DNA from: Lachnospiraceae bacterium
GTDB lineage: Bacteria > Bacillota > Clostridia > Lachnospirales > Lachnospiraceae
Direction of reading: 5' to 3'
NCBI GenBank assembly: GCA_011959105.1
Contig: BLLU01000247.1
Coordinates: forward strand, 1-64,000
DNA: 64,000 bases
Position numbers and translations under genes: made by a program. The notes under the pieces were generated by a model. It was given only the letters and a program-made list of their open reading frames with translations, was not told where the DNA came from and searched no databases. This document shows positions 43,672-51,800 of this stretch, piece after piece (positions within the stretch are counted from its first letter, which is position 1; each line of letters opens with the position of its first letter).

Positions 43672-44805
43672 TCAGTTCCCTGTCTGTTCCATCTCCTCAA
43701 AGGCCTGACGCAGTGCCTCCACGATTCCCTCGGCCACTTTCTGCGCATAGCCCTGCTGGCCCAGCAGTTCCCCTTCCCTCTCATGGGTCAGATAACCTGC
43801 TTTCACCAATGCTCCGGGGATGGTCAGTCGCTGCAATACCGGATCCTGGGTCTCCATCAGGCCGTTGGCCCGGCCCGACACCGCCTCCGTCACCCGTCGC
43901 TCCAGCAGATCCGCCAACTGCAGATTGCCGAATCCGGGGATGAAATAGTCCCCGTTATACCAGACTTCCGTGCCAAACTGCTCCGGATTCTCCTGATCCT
44001 CCCCCACACCGATGCCCACATACAGGTCGGCATTGACCTCCCGCGCCAACAGTGCCCTGTCCTCCGGGGAGATATCCACATCTTCCTGCCGGGTCAGATA
44101 CACCTTGATTTCCGATCCCTCCAGAAGCTGTCTCACAGCCCCGGCGATCTGCAGGTTAATCTCCTTTTCCAGAAGACATAAGTCCTTACAGTCCGCAGTT
44201 GCCGCCCCCGTGCCGGGCTTTCTGGTATTTCCGGATGCCGGACTCCCTGTCTGGACCCCAAAAGCCTCTCCGCCATGCAGCGGATCTATGACCACGATCC
44301 GGTCAAAGCATTCCTTTGGCGGCTTAAACTCCATATATAAATGATTATCCTCCATCACACTGCCGTATTCGTATATGACGTTCATCTGCAGCTTCAGGAT
44401 GGCCGTATCCCCCTGCTGCTGGGCCCATCCGCCCACCACGGATCCCATATCCCCGGTAATCACATAGTCCCGGTAATCCGATGCCTGGGCTCCCTGCAAA
44501 TAGATCCAAAGCTGACGCTGGGCATAGCGGTTCTCCATGCTGATCTGTTCCGCCCGGATGGCAGGCGCGATGGGAATGGTGAAATGCCCCGGCTTACCTT
44601 CCTCTGTTTCCATTATAAGGCGGTAGCGCTCCACTGTCTCATCCGCCTCCTCCTGCATCTCCCGTTCTCCGGGGGCGGTGTCCGCAATCACAATGCTTTT
44701 TCCTGCGGCCCACCACAGCATCACTCCCATGCAGCCGCAGCAAAGCATCATCCACAGCGTCAGCGTCCTCCATCCCCTCCAGTCCGGGCCGCCCTTACTT
44801 TTCAT
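43672..44805 (-). CDS. Amidase_3-like protein lacking key catalytic residues
   Basis: 377 residues. It has an N-terminal membrane anchor (about 14-34), then an extracytoplasmic region and an Amidase_3-like domain (about 168-375). His177 (IDPLHGGE) and Glu213 (LLEKEINL) fit the first two zinc ligands. The second His, expected in ADLFVSIHxN, is replaced (ADLYVGIGVGED, 259-270). The catalytic Glu expected in LVETGFL is Lys335 (LVKAGYL). It probably binds rather than cuts peptidoglycan, or uses other residues. The start overlaps the methyltransferase gene by 11 bp. Confidence 0.8.
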   Translation of the reverse strand: MKSKGGPDWRGWRTLTLWMMLCCGCMGVMLWWAAGKSIVIADTAPGEREMQEEADETVERYRLIMETEEGKPGHFTIPIAPAIRAEQISMENRYAQRQLWIYLQGAQASDYRDYVITGDMGSVVGGWAQQQGDTAILKLQMNVIYEYGSVMEDNHLYMEFKPPKECFDRIVVIDPLHGGEAFGVQTGSPASGNTRKPGTGAATADCKDLCLLEKEINLQIAGAVRQLLEGSEIKVYLTRQEDVDISPEDRALLAREVNADLYVGIGVGEDQENPEQFGTEVWYNGDYFIPGFGNLQLADLLERRVTEAVSGRANGLMETQDPVLQRLTIPGALVKAGYLTHEREGELLGQQGYAQKVAEGIVEALRQAFEEMEQTGN

Positions 44806-45955
44806 GCCCGCCTCCCCGTCTGGGAGGTTTGGGTCCCAGGAACTGGTAATAATAGGTTTTCATCATACCGTTATAGATTTTCCGATTCTTATCCGCCTTG
44901 CGTCCGATGTCCCGCTCCGCCTGTTCATAGGATGTGATCAGATACAGGCTCCACCCGTCCAGGCAGCGGAAGCGCTCGCCAATGGTCTGGTACAGGGCGG
45001 GCAGAGCCTCCTTGTCCTCCAGCCGCTCGCCATAGGGAGGATTGGTAATAAGGAAGCCGTATTTCTTGGGATGACTCAGCCGGGCCACCTCCCGCCGCTG
45101 AAAGTGGATCAGTTTCTCCACCCCCGCCAGCCTGGCATTCTCCCTGGCGATGGACACCATGGCGTCATCCGCGTCATATCCCTGGATATCCGTCTCCACA
45201 TGCAGATCCACCAACTCCCCGGCTTCCTCCAAAGTATCCTGCCACATACTCTTTCCCACGATATGAGGCCAGCGCTGGGCTGTAAAGCCCCTTTTCATCC
45301 CCGGCGCCATATTGGCCGCCATCATGGCCGCCTCGATGGGGATGGTACCGCTGCCGCAGAAGGGATCCACCAGAATCCTGTCTCCATGCCAGGGAGTCAG
45401 CAGGATCATGGCCGCTGCCAGATTCTCCGCAATGGGAGCCTTGGCCGTCAGCCTGCGGTATCCCCTTTTATGTAGGGATTCACCAGTAGTATCCAGCCCC
45501 ACCGTGACCTCATCCTTCAGCAGGAATACCCGCACGGGAAAACTTTCCCCATCCTCCGGAAAACGCTCCAGCCCGTAATGCTCCTTCATCCGCTCCACCA
45601 TAGCCTTCTTCATGATCCGCTGAATATCGGAAGGGCTGAACAATTTGCTCTTTACGCTGGCCGCCTTGGTGACCCAGAATTTTCCGTCCCTGGGAATATA
45701 TTCCTCCCAGGGCAGCGCCCTGGTGCCCTGAAAAAGTTCCTCATAAGTCTCCGCCGTAAAGCGGCCCAATTTGATCAGCACCCTTTCCGCTGTGCGCAGA
45801 AATACATTGGCACGGCACAGGGCCTCCTCATCCCCCAGAAAAGTAACCCGGCCATCGGCCACCTCGCTCACATCATACCCCAGGTCCACAATCTCTTTTT
45901 TCAACACAGCCTCCATGCCGAAATGACATGGGGCGATTAATTCAAACCGTCTCAT
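44795..45955 (-). CDS. Class I RNA methyltransferase (RlmL/YpsC type)
   Basis: 386 residues. An N-terminal ferredoxin-like and THUMP region (1-160) is followed by a Rossmann methyltransferase: VDPFCGSGTIPIEAAMMAAN (SAM site), IQGYDADDAMVSIARENA and the catalytic ITNPPYGERL. This is the 23S rRNA guanine-N2 methyltransferase group (YpsC/RlmL). The C-terminus overlaps the next gene start by 11 bp. Confidence 0.92.
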   Translation of the reverse strand: MRRFELIAPCHFGMEAVLKKEIVDLGYDVSEVADGRVTFLGDEEALCRANVFLRTAERVLIKLGRFTAETYEELFQGTRALPWEEYIPRDGKFWVTKAASVKSKLFSPSDIQRIMKKAMVERMKEHYGLERFPEDGESFPVRVFLLKDEVTVGLDTTGESLHKRGYRRLTAKAPIAENLAAAMILLTPWHGDRILVDPFCGSGTIPIEAAMMAANMAPGMKRGFTAQRWPHIVGKSMWQDTLEEAGELVDLHVETDIQGYDADDAMVSIARENARLAGVEKLIHFQRREVARLSHPKKYGFLITNPPYGERLEDKEALPALYQTIGERFRCLDGWSLYLITSYEQAERDIGRKADKNRKIYNGMMKTYYYQFLGPKPPRRGGGHEK

Positions 45956-46095
45956 ATTTCTCTCCAGATTTCTGTCTTTCTTTACAGGGACATAAGGCCT
46001 GTCCCACGTCCGGTTATTGGCCGGGAAGCAGCCGTCCTGTCTCGGCCAAATGCATATAGATATATGTTACCACATGTTACGTCAATATGTAAATA

Positions 46096-46119
46096 GGGAT
46101 GCCGCAAAAGCGACACCCC
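46096..46119 (-). terminator. Possible terminator of the Asn/Gln microprotein gene
   Basis: Minus strand GGGTGTCGC / GCGGCATCCC stem with one bulge and a TTTT loop, followed by a weak T-containing tract. It lies about 30 bp after the microprotein stop. Confidence 0.45.
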
Positions 46120-46147
46120 TGATTTCCCAGAAAGACTGGCAGCAGCC

Positions 46148-46312
46148 CTAGAAGCTGTTGTTCTTCTGGTTGTTGTTCTGCTTGTTCTGGTTATTGTTCT
46201 GATTGTTCTTCTTGTTCTGGTTGTCCTGGTAGCTGTTCTGGCTATCCTGGTAGCTGTTCTGGCAATTGTTGGAATTGCTGTTCTGGTTGTTGTTCTGATT
46301 GTTGTTGGACAT
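46148..46312 (-). CDS. 54-residue Asn/Gln-rich microprotein
   Basis: ATG at 46312 lies 8 bp after AGGAGG and is followed by 53 sense codons and TAG. By count 25 residues are Asn and 11 are Gln. The repeats run like NNNQNNNQN, NSYQDSQNSYQDNQN and NKKNNQNNNQNKQNNN. One Cys and two Tyr are present. There is no signal peptide. The composition recalls small acid-soluble spore proteins of the gamma type or spore coat peptides, or a prion-like disordered peptide. None is proven. The strong ribosome site argues that it is translated. Confidence 0.7.
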   Translation of the reverse strand: MSNNNQNNNQNSNSNNCQNSYQDSQNSYQDNQNKKNNQNNNQNKQNNNQKNNSF

Positions 46313-46381
46313 AATTCATTCCTCCTGTTGGTTTTTAGTTACAGGAGTAGTATGTCCTCTGCTTTTTAAAATATACATCCC

Positions 46382-46852
46382 TCAATGCAGCCAGTCTCGA
46401 AATAATTTAATGAAAAAAATCACCACTATGGCGATGGCCATAAGCGGCCACAGCCAGGCCAGCATATGCAGCACCAGGCGGAAAAGCAGTCCCAATACCA
46501 CCAAAAGAAAGAGCAGAACTCCCCCGGCCAGCACGGGCAGGCCCCAGGAGGGCATACCTGACAGGCGGAAAAACTGCCGTCGGCCGCTTCGCCGGCGGTT
46601 TCCTTCTTCCCCGCCGCCATAAGTCTGATCCTCTCCGCTCTCTCCCGTCCACCCGCTCTCCGCCGCCACGATGGATCTGGCGATCAGCCTGGGATCACCC
46701 AGTTCCCGCATCACGCTTTCCTCCGTCTCCCCAAGCCGTATCCGGGTATTGATATAATCCTCATAATAGCGGGCATTCTCTTCCACCTGCCCCGGCGAAA
46801 CCTTCCCACTCAGAGATACTTTCAGCCGGTCCACAAATTCCTGTCTGTTCAT
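46382..46852 (-). CDS. HAAS/DUF1700-type membrane protein
   Basis: 156 residues. The N-terminal 60 residues (MNRQEFVDRLKVSLSGKVSPGQVEENARYYEDYI in two parts) are the helical HAAS domain found next to PadR-type regulators. The middle is Gly/Arg-rich and disordered. Two C-terminal membrane helices (about 104-125, 130-148) end the protein. No PadR gene adjoins it. It probably senses or organises membrane functions. Promoter at 46956-46984. Confidence 0.8.
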   Translation of the reverse strand: MNRQEFVDRLKVSLSGKVSPGQVEENARYYEDYINTRIRLGETEESVMRELGDPRLIARSIVAAESGWTGESGEDQTYGGGEEGNRRRSGRRQFFRLSGMPSWGLPVLAGGVLLFLLVVLGLLFRLVLHMLAWLWPLMAIAIVVIFFIKLFRDWLH

Positions 46853-46955
46853 AATGGATTTATCCTATCTGCCTAAAAACACGACGCGGTTGACTTTTCT
46901 GAGTCTTATGATTCACGCTGCTGTCTGTACGATCAACCGAAAATGAATTGCTTTT

Positions 46956-46984
46956 ATTATAGCATACCTCCATCATGCGGTAAA
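46956..46984 (-). promoter_or_regulatory. Sigma-70 promoter for the HAAS/DUF1700 gene
   Basis: Minus strand TTTACC - 17 bp - TATAAT. The leader of about 100 nt contains a 7-bp inverted repeat (CGGTTGA arms at 46887-46893 and 46933-46939) followed by a short T-run. A leader hairpin is possible. Confidence 0.6.
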
Positions 46985-47032
46985 TATATTGGAAATTAAG
47001 CCTTTATAAAAAATTTATAAATTGATGCATGG

Positions 47033-47905
47033 TCATCCCTTTACGCTCCCCATGGCAACGCCTTGCACAATATGCTTGGACAGAACCAGATAAACGATGA
47101 TTACCGGGAAGATGGACAGACCGATCATGGCGTAGACCACCCCCGTATCCAGGCTGGACCAGTCCATGCTGCGCAGCTGGGCAATGAGGATGGGAACGGT
47201 CCGCTTCTTCGGCTCATGCAGAATCAGCGCAGGCGTAAAATAATTGTTCCAGCTGGATACAAAGGTAAATATGGCCTGTACAGCAATCGCGGGCTTCATC
47301 AGCGGCATCACGATGGAGTTGAAAGTGCGGAACTCCCCCGATCCGTCAATGCGGGCCGCCTCAATCAGGGACAGAGGCAGGGAGCTCTCCATGTACTGCT
47401 TCATATAGAAGAAAGTAACCGGCGCCGCGATGGTGGGCACAATCAGCGGAATAAACGAATCCTCCAGCCGCATCCTGGAAACCAGCTGTAAAAAGCCAAG
47501 AGCAGTTACCTGAGTGGGAATCATCATAATCATCAGGATAAACGTAAACATGAATTTTTTCAGCTTGAACTCATAGGCATGGATGGCATAGGCCGTCATT
47601 ACCGAAAAGTAGGTACTGAGCACCGCGCTCAGCCCCGCCACAATAAAGCTGTTCCACAGCCCCGTCAGAATGGGCAGCCTCTCCCCCATCCTGATCAGAT
47701 TTTGGATATTGGTAAGCAGATATTTGCCGGGCACCACGGAAAAACCCCTGTTCAGTTCCGAGTGGGATCTGGTGGTATTGATAAAGAGAAGGAAAAACCA
47801 GAACAGGCAGAGTACGGAGATCACTGCCAGCACTATGTAAGCCAGTCCCCTCCTCGCATGAATATTCAATCCTTTTTTCGTACCGTTTGAACGTTCCTCT
47901 TTCAT
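47033..47905 (-). CDS. Carbohydrate ABC transporter permease (MalG type)
   Basis: 290 residues, six transmembrane segments. The EAA loop is LIEAARIDGSGEFRTFNSIVMPLMKP, contacting an ATPase. The C-terminus is VQGVAMGSVKG, as in MalG-type sugar permeases. It is 11 bp after the partner permease. A cellobiose phosphorylase and a LacI regulator adjoin the operon, so cello-oligosaccharides are the likely substrate. Confidence 0.93.
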   Translation of the reverse strand: MKEERSNGTKKGLNIHARRGLAYIVLAVISVLCLFWFFLLFINTTRSHSELNRGFSVVPGKYLLTNIQNLIRMGERLPILTGLWNSFIVAGLSAVLSTYFSVMTAYAIHAYEFKLKKFMFTFILMIMMIPTQVTALGFLQLVSRMRLEDSFIPLIVPTIAAPVTFFYMKQYMESSLPLSLIEAARIDGSGEFRTFNSIVMPLMKPAIAVQAIFTFVSSWNNYFTPALILHEPKKRTVPILIAQLRSMDWSSLDTGVVYAMIGLSIFPVIIVYLVLSKHIVQGVAMGSVKG

Positions 47906-47916
47906 GGTCTCACCTC

Positions 47917-48837
47917 CTAGTTATTCTCTTTCCGATTGGTAAACTTATATACCGCCAGGCTCAATATGCCGGTTATGATAAACAGAATCACCGACAGCGC
48001 GCCGCCCATACCATAGTTCTTGCTGAACAAATGCCTGTTCAGGTACATGATCAGCGTCATGGTGGAGCGCATGGGGTCGCCGGATCCCTTGGTCAGAATC
48101 TGCGGAACATCAAACATCTGCAGGCCGCCGATCAGGGAAGTGATCATCACATACACCAGAATCGGACGCAGCAGCGGCAGCGTGATCCTGTAAAATACCT
48201 GGGTGGAAGTGGCGCCGTCCACTCTGGCCGCCTCAAACAGGGAAGTGTCGATCCCCATCATGCCCGCCATCAGCAGAATCGTGGTATTTCCAAACCACAT
48301 CAGGCAGTTCATGCCGGCCACCAGAAATCGGGTGCTCCAAATATTGGACAGGAACTTAAAAGGCGTATCAAGAATGCCGATCTGTATCAACAGGGAGTTG
48401 ATAGGACCTCCGTCTGAAAACAGAGCAAAGAACAGCATGGCAAAGGCGGAGGCCATGATCAGGTTGGGCAGATAGATCACTGTCTTGAAAAATCCCTGAC
48501 ACTTCAGCCGCAGGCTGGGATCCGAGAACCATGCCCCCAGCAGAAGCGAAAGGATAATCTGAGGGATAAACCCAAGTATCCACATAATCAATGTATTCTT
48601 GGCGTATATCCACACCTCGCCGCTTGTAAAAATCGTCTTAAAATTTTCCAGCCCTATGAAAGTGGGGCCAATCTGTGTCAGCCCCGAGCGATAATTCTCA
48701 AAAAAGCTGTTATATACCGTACTCACCAAAGGAATAAAAGAAAACACCAGATACACCACAACAAAGGGAATCAGAAAAATATATCCCCATTTGTTATAGC
48801 TTACAACTTTTCCCCGTCGCGCGCTCTTCATAGTCAT
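47917..48837 (-). CDS. Sugar ABC transporter permease (MalF type)
   Basis: 306 residues, six transmembrane segments. The EAA motif is FEAARVDGATSTQVFYRITLPLLRP. The start GYIFLIPFVVVYLVFSFIPLV is typical of MalF-like subunits. It forms a heterodimer with the 47033-47905 product. The ATG at 48837 follows GAGGAG; ATG 48831 is possible. No ATP-binding gene exists in this window; a shared MsmX-type ATPase elsewhere is likely. Confidence 0.93.
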   Translation of the reverse strand: MTMKSARRGKVVSYNKWGYIFLIPFVVVYLVFSFIPLVSTVYNSFFENYRSGLTQIGPTFIGLENFKTIFTSGEVWIYAKNTLIMWILGFIPQIILSLLLGAWFSDPSLRLKCQGFFKTVIYLPNLIMASAFAMLFFALFSDGGPINSLLIQIGILDTPFKFLSNIWSTRFLVAGMNCLMWFGNTTILLMAGMMGIDTSLFEAARVDGATSTQVFYRITLPLLRPILVYVMITSLIGGLQMFDVPQILTKGSGDPMRSTMTLIMYLNRHLFSKNYGMGGALSVILFIITGILSLAVYKFTNRKENN

Positions 48838-48871
48838 GCCTCCATCTCCTCATAAGCATCCGCCTTATTTA

Positions 48872-48910
48872 CAAAAACCGCGCCCACCTGACCAAGCAGG
48901 CAGGCACGGT
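48872..48910 (-). terminator. Intra-operon hairpin between binding-protein and permease genes
   Basis: Minus-strand stem ACCGTGCCTGCCTG / CAGGTGGGCGCGGT (one mismatch) with a 6-nt loop, followed by TTTTGT, between the binding-protein stop and the first permease. It fits a partial terminator that makes more binding protein than permease. Confidence 0.7.
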
Positions 48911-48932
48911 TTCATCCGTTACAGCTTATTGA

Positions 48933-50297
48933 TTAGTAAGTCAGTTCGGGATATTTTTCCACAACTGCCTTGTAGAACAAATCCAATGCCTCATCCAGAG
49001 TGGCATTACCTTCGAAGTAGTTCTTCATGGCCTTCTGGAATTCCTCATTACAACCCTGGTCATACTTGCTCAGATTGCTCAGATCCAATCCGTCAACGCC
49101 TGCACAGTACATTGCCAGAGGATTCTGCCCGCCCAGTATTTTGCTGGAGTAGCCGGTATCCGCTGCCATGGCCTCCATAGCGGGCTTGTTGTTTACGAAG
49201 TCGTCATACTTGGTCACGATGTCGGTCATGATCTGCTGGTTGGTGGTCATCTGCAGCATGATATCCTTAACCAGACTCGGATTGTCAGTGCCAGTGGCCG
49301 CGCAGATCCATGTGCCGCCCCAGAAGAAGCCCTGGGGACCCTCGGTGGCGCCCCATCCGCCGTTGTAGCCCACGCTGCCTTCCTGATCGGCAGACATGGA
49401 GAAGTTTACAAACCAGGCCGGTCCAAAGTAGCAGAACACCTTGCCTTCGGGGAAGAAGCCCGCGCTCCAGTCCGAACTCCACAGGTCATGAGTGCCCGTG
49501 TAACCGGCATCCACCAAAGCCTTGGAGTCGTTTACCCAGTTCATGATATTGTCGTCAATGGTAATCTTGCCGTCCACAACCCAGGGCTTGGTCACATTGT
49601 TGGAATAAGTGCGGTATGTATCCACGGCAGAGGACACGATCTTGTAACCCTTGTCGGAAACGGCCTGGGCAGTAGCATTAAAGGTTGCCCAATCTTTCAC
49701 GTTCTCCTGAACGGTGGCGGGATCATCGCTGCCAAACACTTCCTTGGCGGCCTCGCGGTTGTAGAACAGAACGCCGGGGCAGCCCTGCCAGGAAAGTCCC
49801 TTCAGAACGCCGTTGGAATCCGTCACCACATCCTGGGTGTACTTATACTGGTTGGCAATATCCGCGTCGGTGATGCCCAGATCCTTAACCGCCATGGTAT
49901 AACCGGTATCAACATACTTCAATGCGTAATCCGCCTCGATCAGGAACATGTCGATCTTGTCGTCGGCCGCCGCGCTGTCCTGCTTCAGCAGCGTTTCGTC
50001 CAGGTTGTTCTGATAGGCATTGCCTTCATTGGGAGTCTCATGCCAGACTACGGACACATCGCCGATGGTACCGTGGGTCTCGTCAGTCTTGGTATAACCG
50101 GGATAAAGGTTTACCACCCTCTCTCTGAACTCGTTGTTCCAGCAGTAAATGTTCAGCACCTTGCCTTCCTCGGTCCCTGCGCCCACATTCTCATTCCCGC
50201 CTTGGTTGCCGCCCGCCGCGGGCTGTGAACCACAGGCCACCAAAGTTCCTGCCAGCATGGTAACAGCCATTAATACGCTCAAAACTTTCTTCTTCAT
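48933..50297 (-). CDS. Sugar ABC transporter substrate-binding lipoprotein
   Basis: 454 residues. The signal is MKKKVLSVLMAVTMLAGTLVACG, and the mature protein begins with Cys and a Gly/Asn/Glu-rich linker. Family-1 features include LNIYCWNNEFRERV near the start, VLFYNREAAKEVFG and FPEGKVFCYFGPAWF. It should bind oligosaccharides and pass them to the two permeases. Promoter TTGCAA-17-TATAAT lies at 50384-50412, followed by a CTTAAwCGTTT operator box. Confidence 0.92.
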   Translation of the reverse strand: MKKKVLSVLMAVTMLAGTLVACGSQPAAGGNQGGNENVGAGTEEGKVLNIYCWNNEFRERVVNLYPGYTKTDETHGTIGDVSVVWHETPNEGNAYQNNLDETLLKQDSAAADDKIDMFLIEADYALKYVDTGYTMAVKDLGITDADIANQYKYTQDVVTDSNGVLKGLSWQGCPGVLFYNREAAKEVFGSDDPATVQENVKDWATFNATAQAVSDKGYKIVSSAVDTYRTYSNNVTKPWVVDGKITIDDNIMNWVNDSKALVDAGYTGTHDLWSSDWSAGFFPEGKVFCYFGPAWFVNFSMSADQEGSVGYNGGWGATEGPQGFFWGGTWICAATGTDNPSLVKDIMLQMTTNQQIMTDIVTKYDDFVNNKPAMEAMAADTGYSSKILGGQNPLAMYCAGVDGLDLSNLSKYDQGCNEEFQKAMKNYFEGNATLDEALDLFYKAVVEKYPELTY

Positions 50298-50363
50298 CTT
50301 GAATCCTCCCTTTTTTGGTATGGTAAAGATTTGTTTTGAATCAGGAGTTCTGTTTTCAACCTC

Positions 50364-50376
50364 CTTAATCGTTTAC
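50364..50376. promoter_or_regulatory. LacI-type operator box A (transporter operon)
   Basis: CTTAATCGTTTAC, immediately downstream of the -10 of the binding-protein promoter. It shares CTTAAwCGTTT with boxes at 51563 and 51748. It is likely bound by the LacI-family regulator encoded next to it. Confidence 0.7.
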
Positions 50377-50383
50377 GTTTTTC

Positions 50384-50412
50384 ATTATACAATACTGATT
50401 GTATAATTGCAA
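50384..50412 (-). promoter_or_regulatory. Promoter of the sugar transporter operon with overlapping palindrome
   Basis: Minus strand TTGCAA (50407-50412), 17-bp spacer, TATAAT (50384-50389). A perfect inverted repeat ATTATACAAT / ATTGTATAAT (50384-50393 and 50398-50407) spans spacer and -10. It may be a second operator. Confidence 0.75.
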
Positions 50413-50490
50413 CACTTTTTTTGATTTTTTTACTTCTTTTTTGGGAAATTTGATTGAAAGTCCAGAAAACACTATACAAAATAGACAAAG

Positions 50491-50514
50491 GGAACCGCTG
50501 TACTCAGCAGTTCC
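50491..50514 (-). terminator. Terminator hairpin at the end of the lacI-type gene
   Basis: Minus-strand stem GGAACTGCTG / CAGCGGTTCC (one G-U) with a short loop, then CTTTGTCTATTTT. It overlaps the regulator stop codon. Confidence 0.6.
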
Positions 50515-51526
50515 CCACTTCTCCCACCGTCTTACCGGGATAAATTTCTCCCTTGATGATCACCTGCTCAATCAGGGTGGTCTTGGGACGCTCGATCAGG
50601 GAGATCAGCCTCTCCCCGGCCTGCACGCCCAGGGACGTGGTGTCCTGGCGCAGGGTCGTCAGCGGCGTCTCAATATGTCTGCCGATGCGGATGCCGTCAT
50701 ACCCGGCAATGGAGATATCCTCCGGAATGCGCAGCCCCCGGCCCTTGATGGCTGTGATGCCTCCGAAACAGGAAAAGTCGTCAGGGTACAGGATGCAGGT
50801 GGGGGGCACCCGCAGATCCAGCAGTTCCTCCGTCACCCGTGCCGCCGTCCTGGTGTCGCGATAAGGTGATTCCCGCACATATTCCCCGGGCAGCTTTAAT
50901 CCCAGCAGCTCCGCGGTGCGGTAGAAGGACGTGAGCCTGGCCTGGGTCACGGAAGAATCCGCCCCGTGGATATAGGCAATCCGGCGGTGTCCTTTCTCAA
51001 ACACATGGCGCAGCAGCAGTTCCATGCCTCCCACATTGTCAGAAGTGATATTGATATGATTGTCAAAAAGATGGTCCACCGTCACCACCGGAATATCGCT
51101 GCGTACCAGTTCCAGAACCTGGGGGTCATAGAAATCCACGCAGGCGATAACCACCCCGTCAAAGCCCCTGTAGCGGCAATGCTCCAGGTAGGACATCCGG
51201 CTCAGCCCTCCCGCACCGCTCTTGTTCAGAAATGTGATATCATAGCCCCTGGCTTCCACCGTGCGCTTGAAGCTGTCCAGCACCTGGGAGAAATAGTCAT
51301 GGGTCAGGCCGCTCTGAGCCTCGTCCATAAAGAGCACGCCTATATTGTAGGTGCGGTGTGTCTTAAGGGCCCGGGCCATGGCATTGGGCAGATATCCCAT
51401 CTCCTTGGCGACTCTGCGGATCCGCTCCTTGGTCTCCCTGCCGATGTCTCCATGGTCGTTCAGCGCCTTGCTCACCGTGGCCACCGAGACTCCGCAGGCT
51501 ATGGAAATGTCCTTCATTGAAACCAT
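50504..51526 (-). CDS. LacI-family transcriptional regulator
   Basis: 340 residues from ATG 51526 (GGAGGG site); a TTG at 51541 is rejected. The helix-turn-helix MKDISIACGVSVATVSKALN is at the start, and a periplasmic-binding-protein-like effector domain fills the rest (VVIACVDFYDPQVLELV, PEDISIAGYDGIRIG). It is set between the transporter operon and the GH94 gene. It probably represses all three promoters, including its own, until a cellodextrin binds. Confidence 0.92.
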   Translation of the reverse strand: MVSMKDISIACGVSVATVSKALNDHGDIGRETKERIRRVAKEMGYLPNAMARALKTHRTYNIGVLFMDEAQSGLTHDYFSQVLDSFKRTVEARGYDITFLNKSGAGGLSRMSYLEHCRYRGFDGVVIACVDFYDPQVLELVRSDIPVVTVDHLFDNHINITSDNVGGMELLLRHVFEKGHRRIAYIHGADSSVTQARLTSFYRTAELLGLKLPGEYVRESPYRDTRTAARVTEELLDLRVPPTCILYPDDFSCFGGITAIKGRGLRIPEDISIAGYDGIRIGRHIETPLTTLRQDTTSLGVQAGERLISLIERPKTTLIEQVIIKGEIYPGKTVGEVGNC

Positions 51527-51562
51527 GTCTGTACCCTCCAAATTTTATCTGATACTAAAATA

Positions 51563-51575
51563 CTTAAACGTTTGT
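51563..51575. promoter_or_regulatory. LacI-type operator box B (own gene)
   Basis: CTTAAACGTTTGT, 37 bp upstream of the lacI-type start. A weak upstream promoter TTGCAA-17-TAGACT on the minus strand would be blocked by binding here: autoregulation. Confidence 0.6.
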
Positions 51576-51643
51576 GCAATTTCAGTCTATCTTATTTTTA
51601 TGGGTTTTGCAATCATTTTTAATCATTTTTTTGATTTAAGGCT

Positions 51644-51657
51644 TGTAAGCGCTTTCA
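51644..51657. promoter_or_regulatory. cre-like catabolite control site
   Basis: TGTAAGCGCTTTCA matches the CcpA consensus TGWAANCGNTNWCA at every defined position. It lies between the divergent LacI and GH94 genes, about 40 bp upstream of the GH94 -35. Confidence 0.65.
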
Positions 51658-51695
51658 TTACGAAATTATTTTTCCCATATTTTCTGTAATGTCTC

Positions 51696-51724
51696 TTGCA
51701 ATTTCCAAATGAGTTCAGTATAAT
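51696..51724 (+). promoter_or_regulatory. Promoter of the cellobiose phosphorylase gene
   Basis: TTGCAA, 17 bp, TATAAT on the plus strand. Operator box C follows at 51748-51760. The same -35 hexamer occurs in the transporter promoter. Confidence 0.8.
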
Positions 51725-51747
51725 TTATTTAATGTGAATATGTTTTA

Positions 51748-51760
51748 CTTAATCGTTTTC
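51748..51760. promoter_or_regulatory. LacI-type operator box C (GH94 gene)
   Basis: CTTAATCGTTTTC, about 20 bp downstream of the expected transcription start. It shares CTTAAwCGTTT with boxes A and B. Confidence 0.65.
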
Positions 51761-51800
51761 TAAAACATTTTACAAATTCATGAAAAAAGGAGAGTCCACT

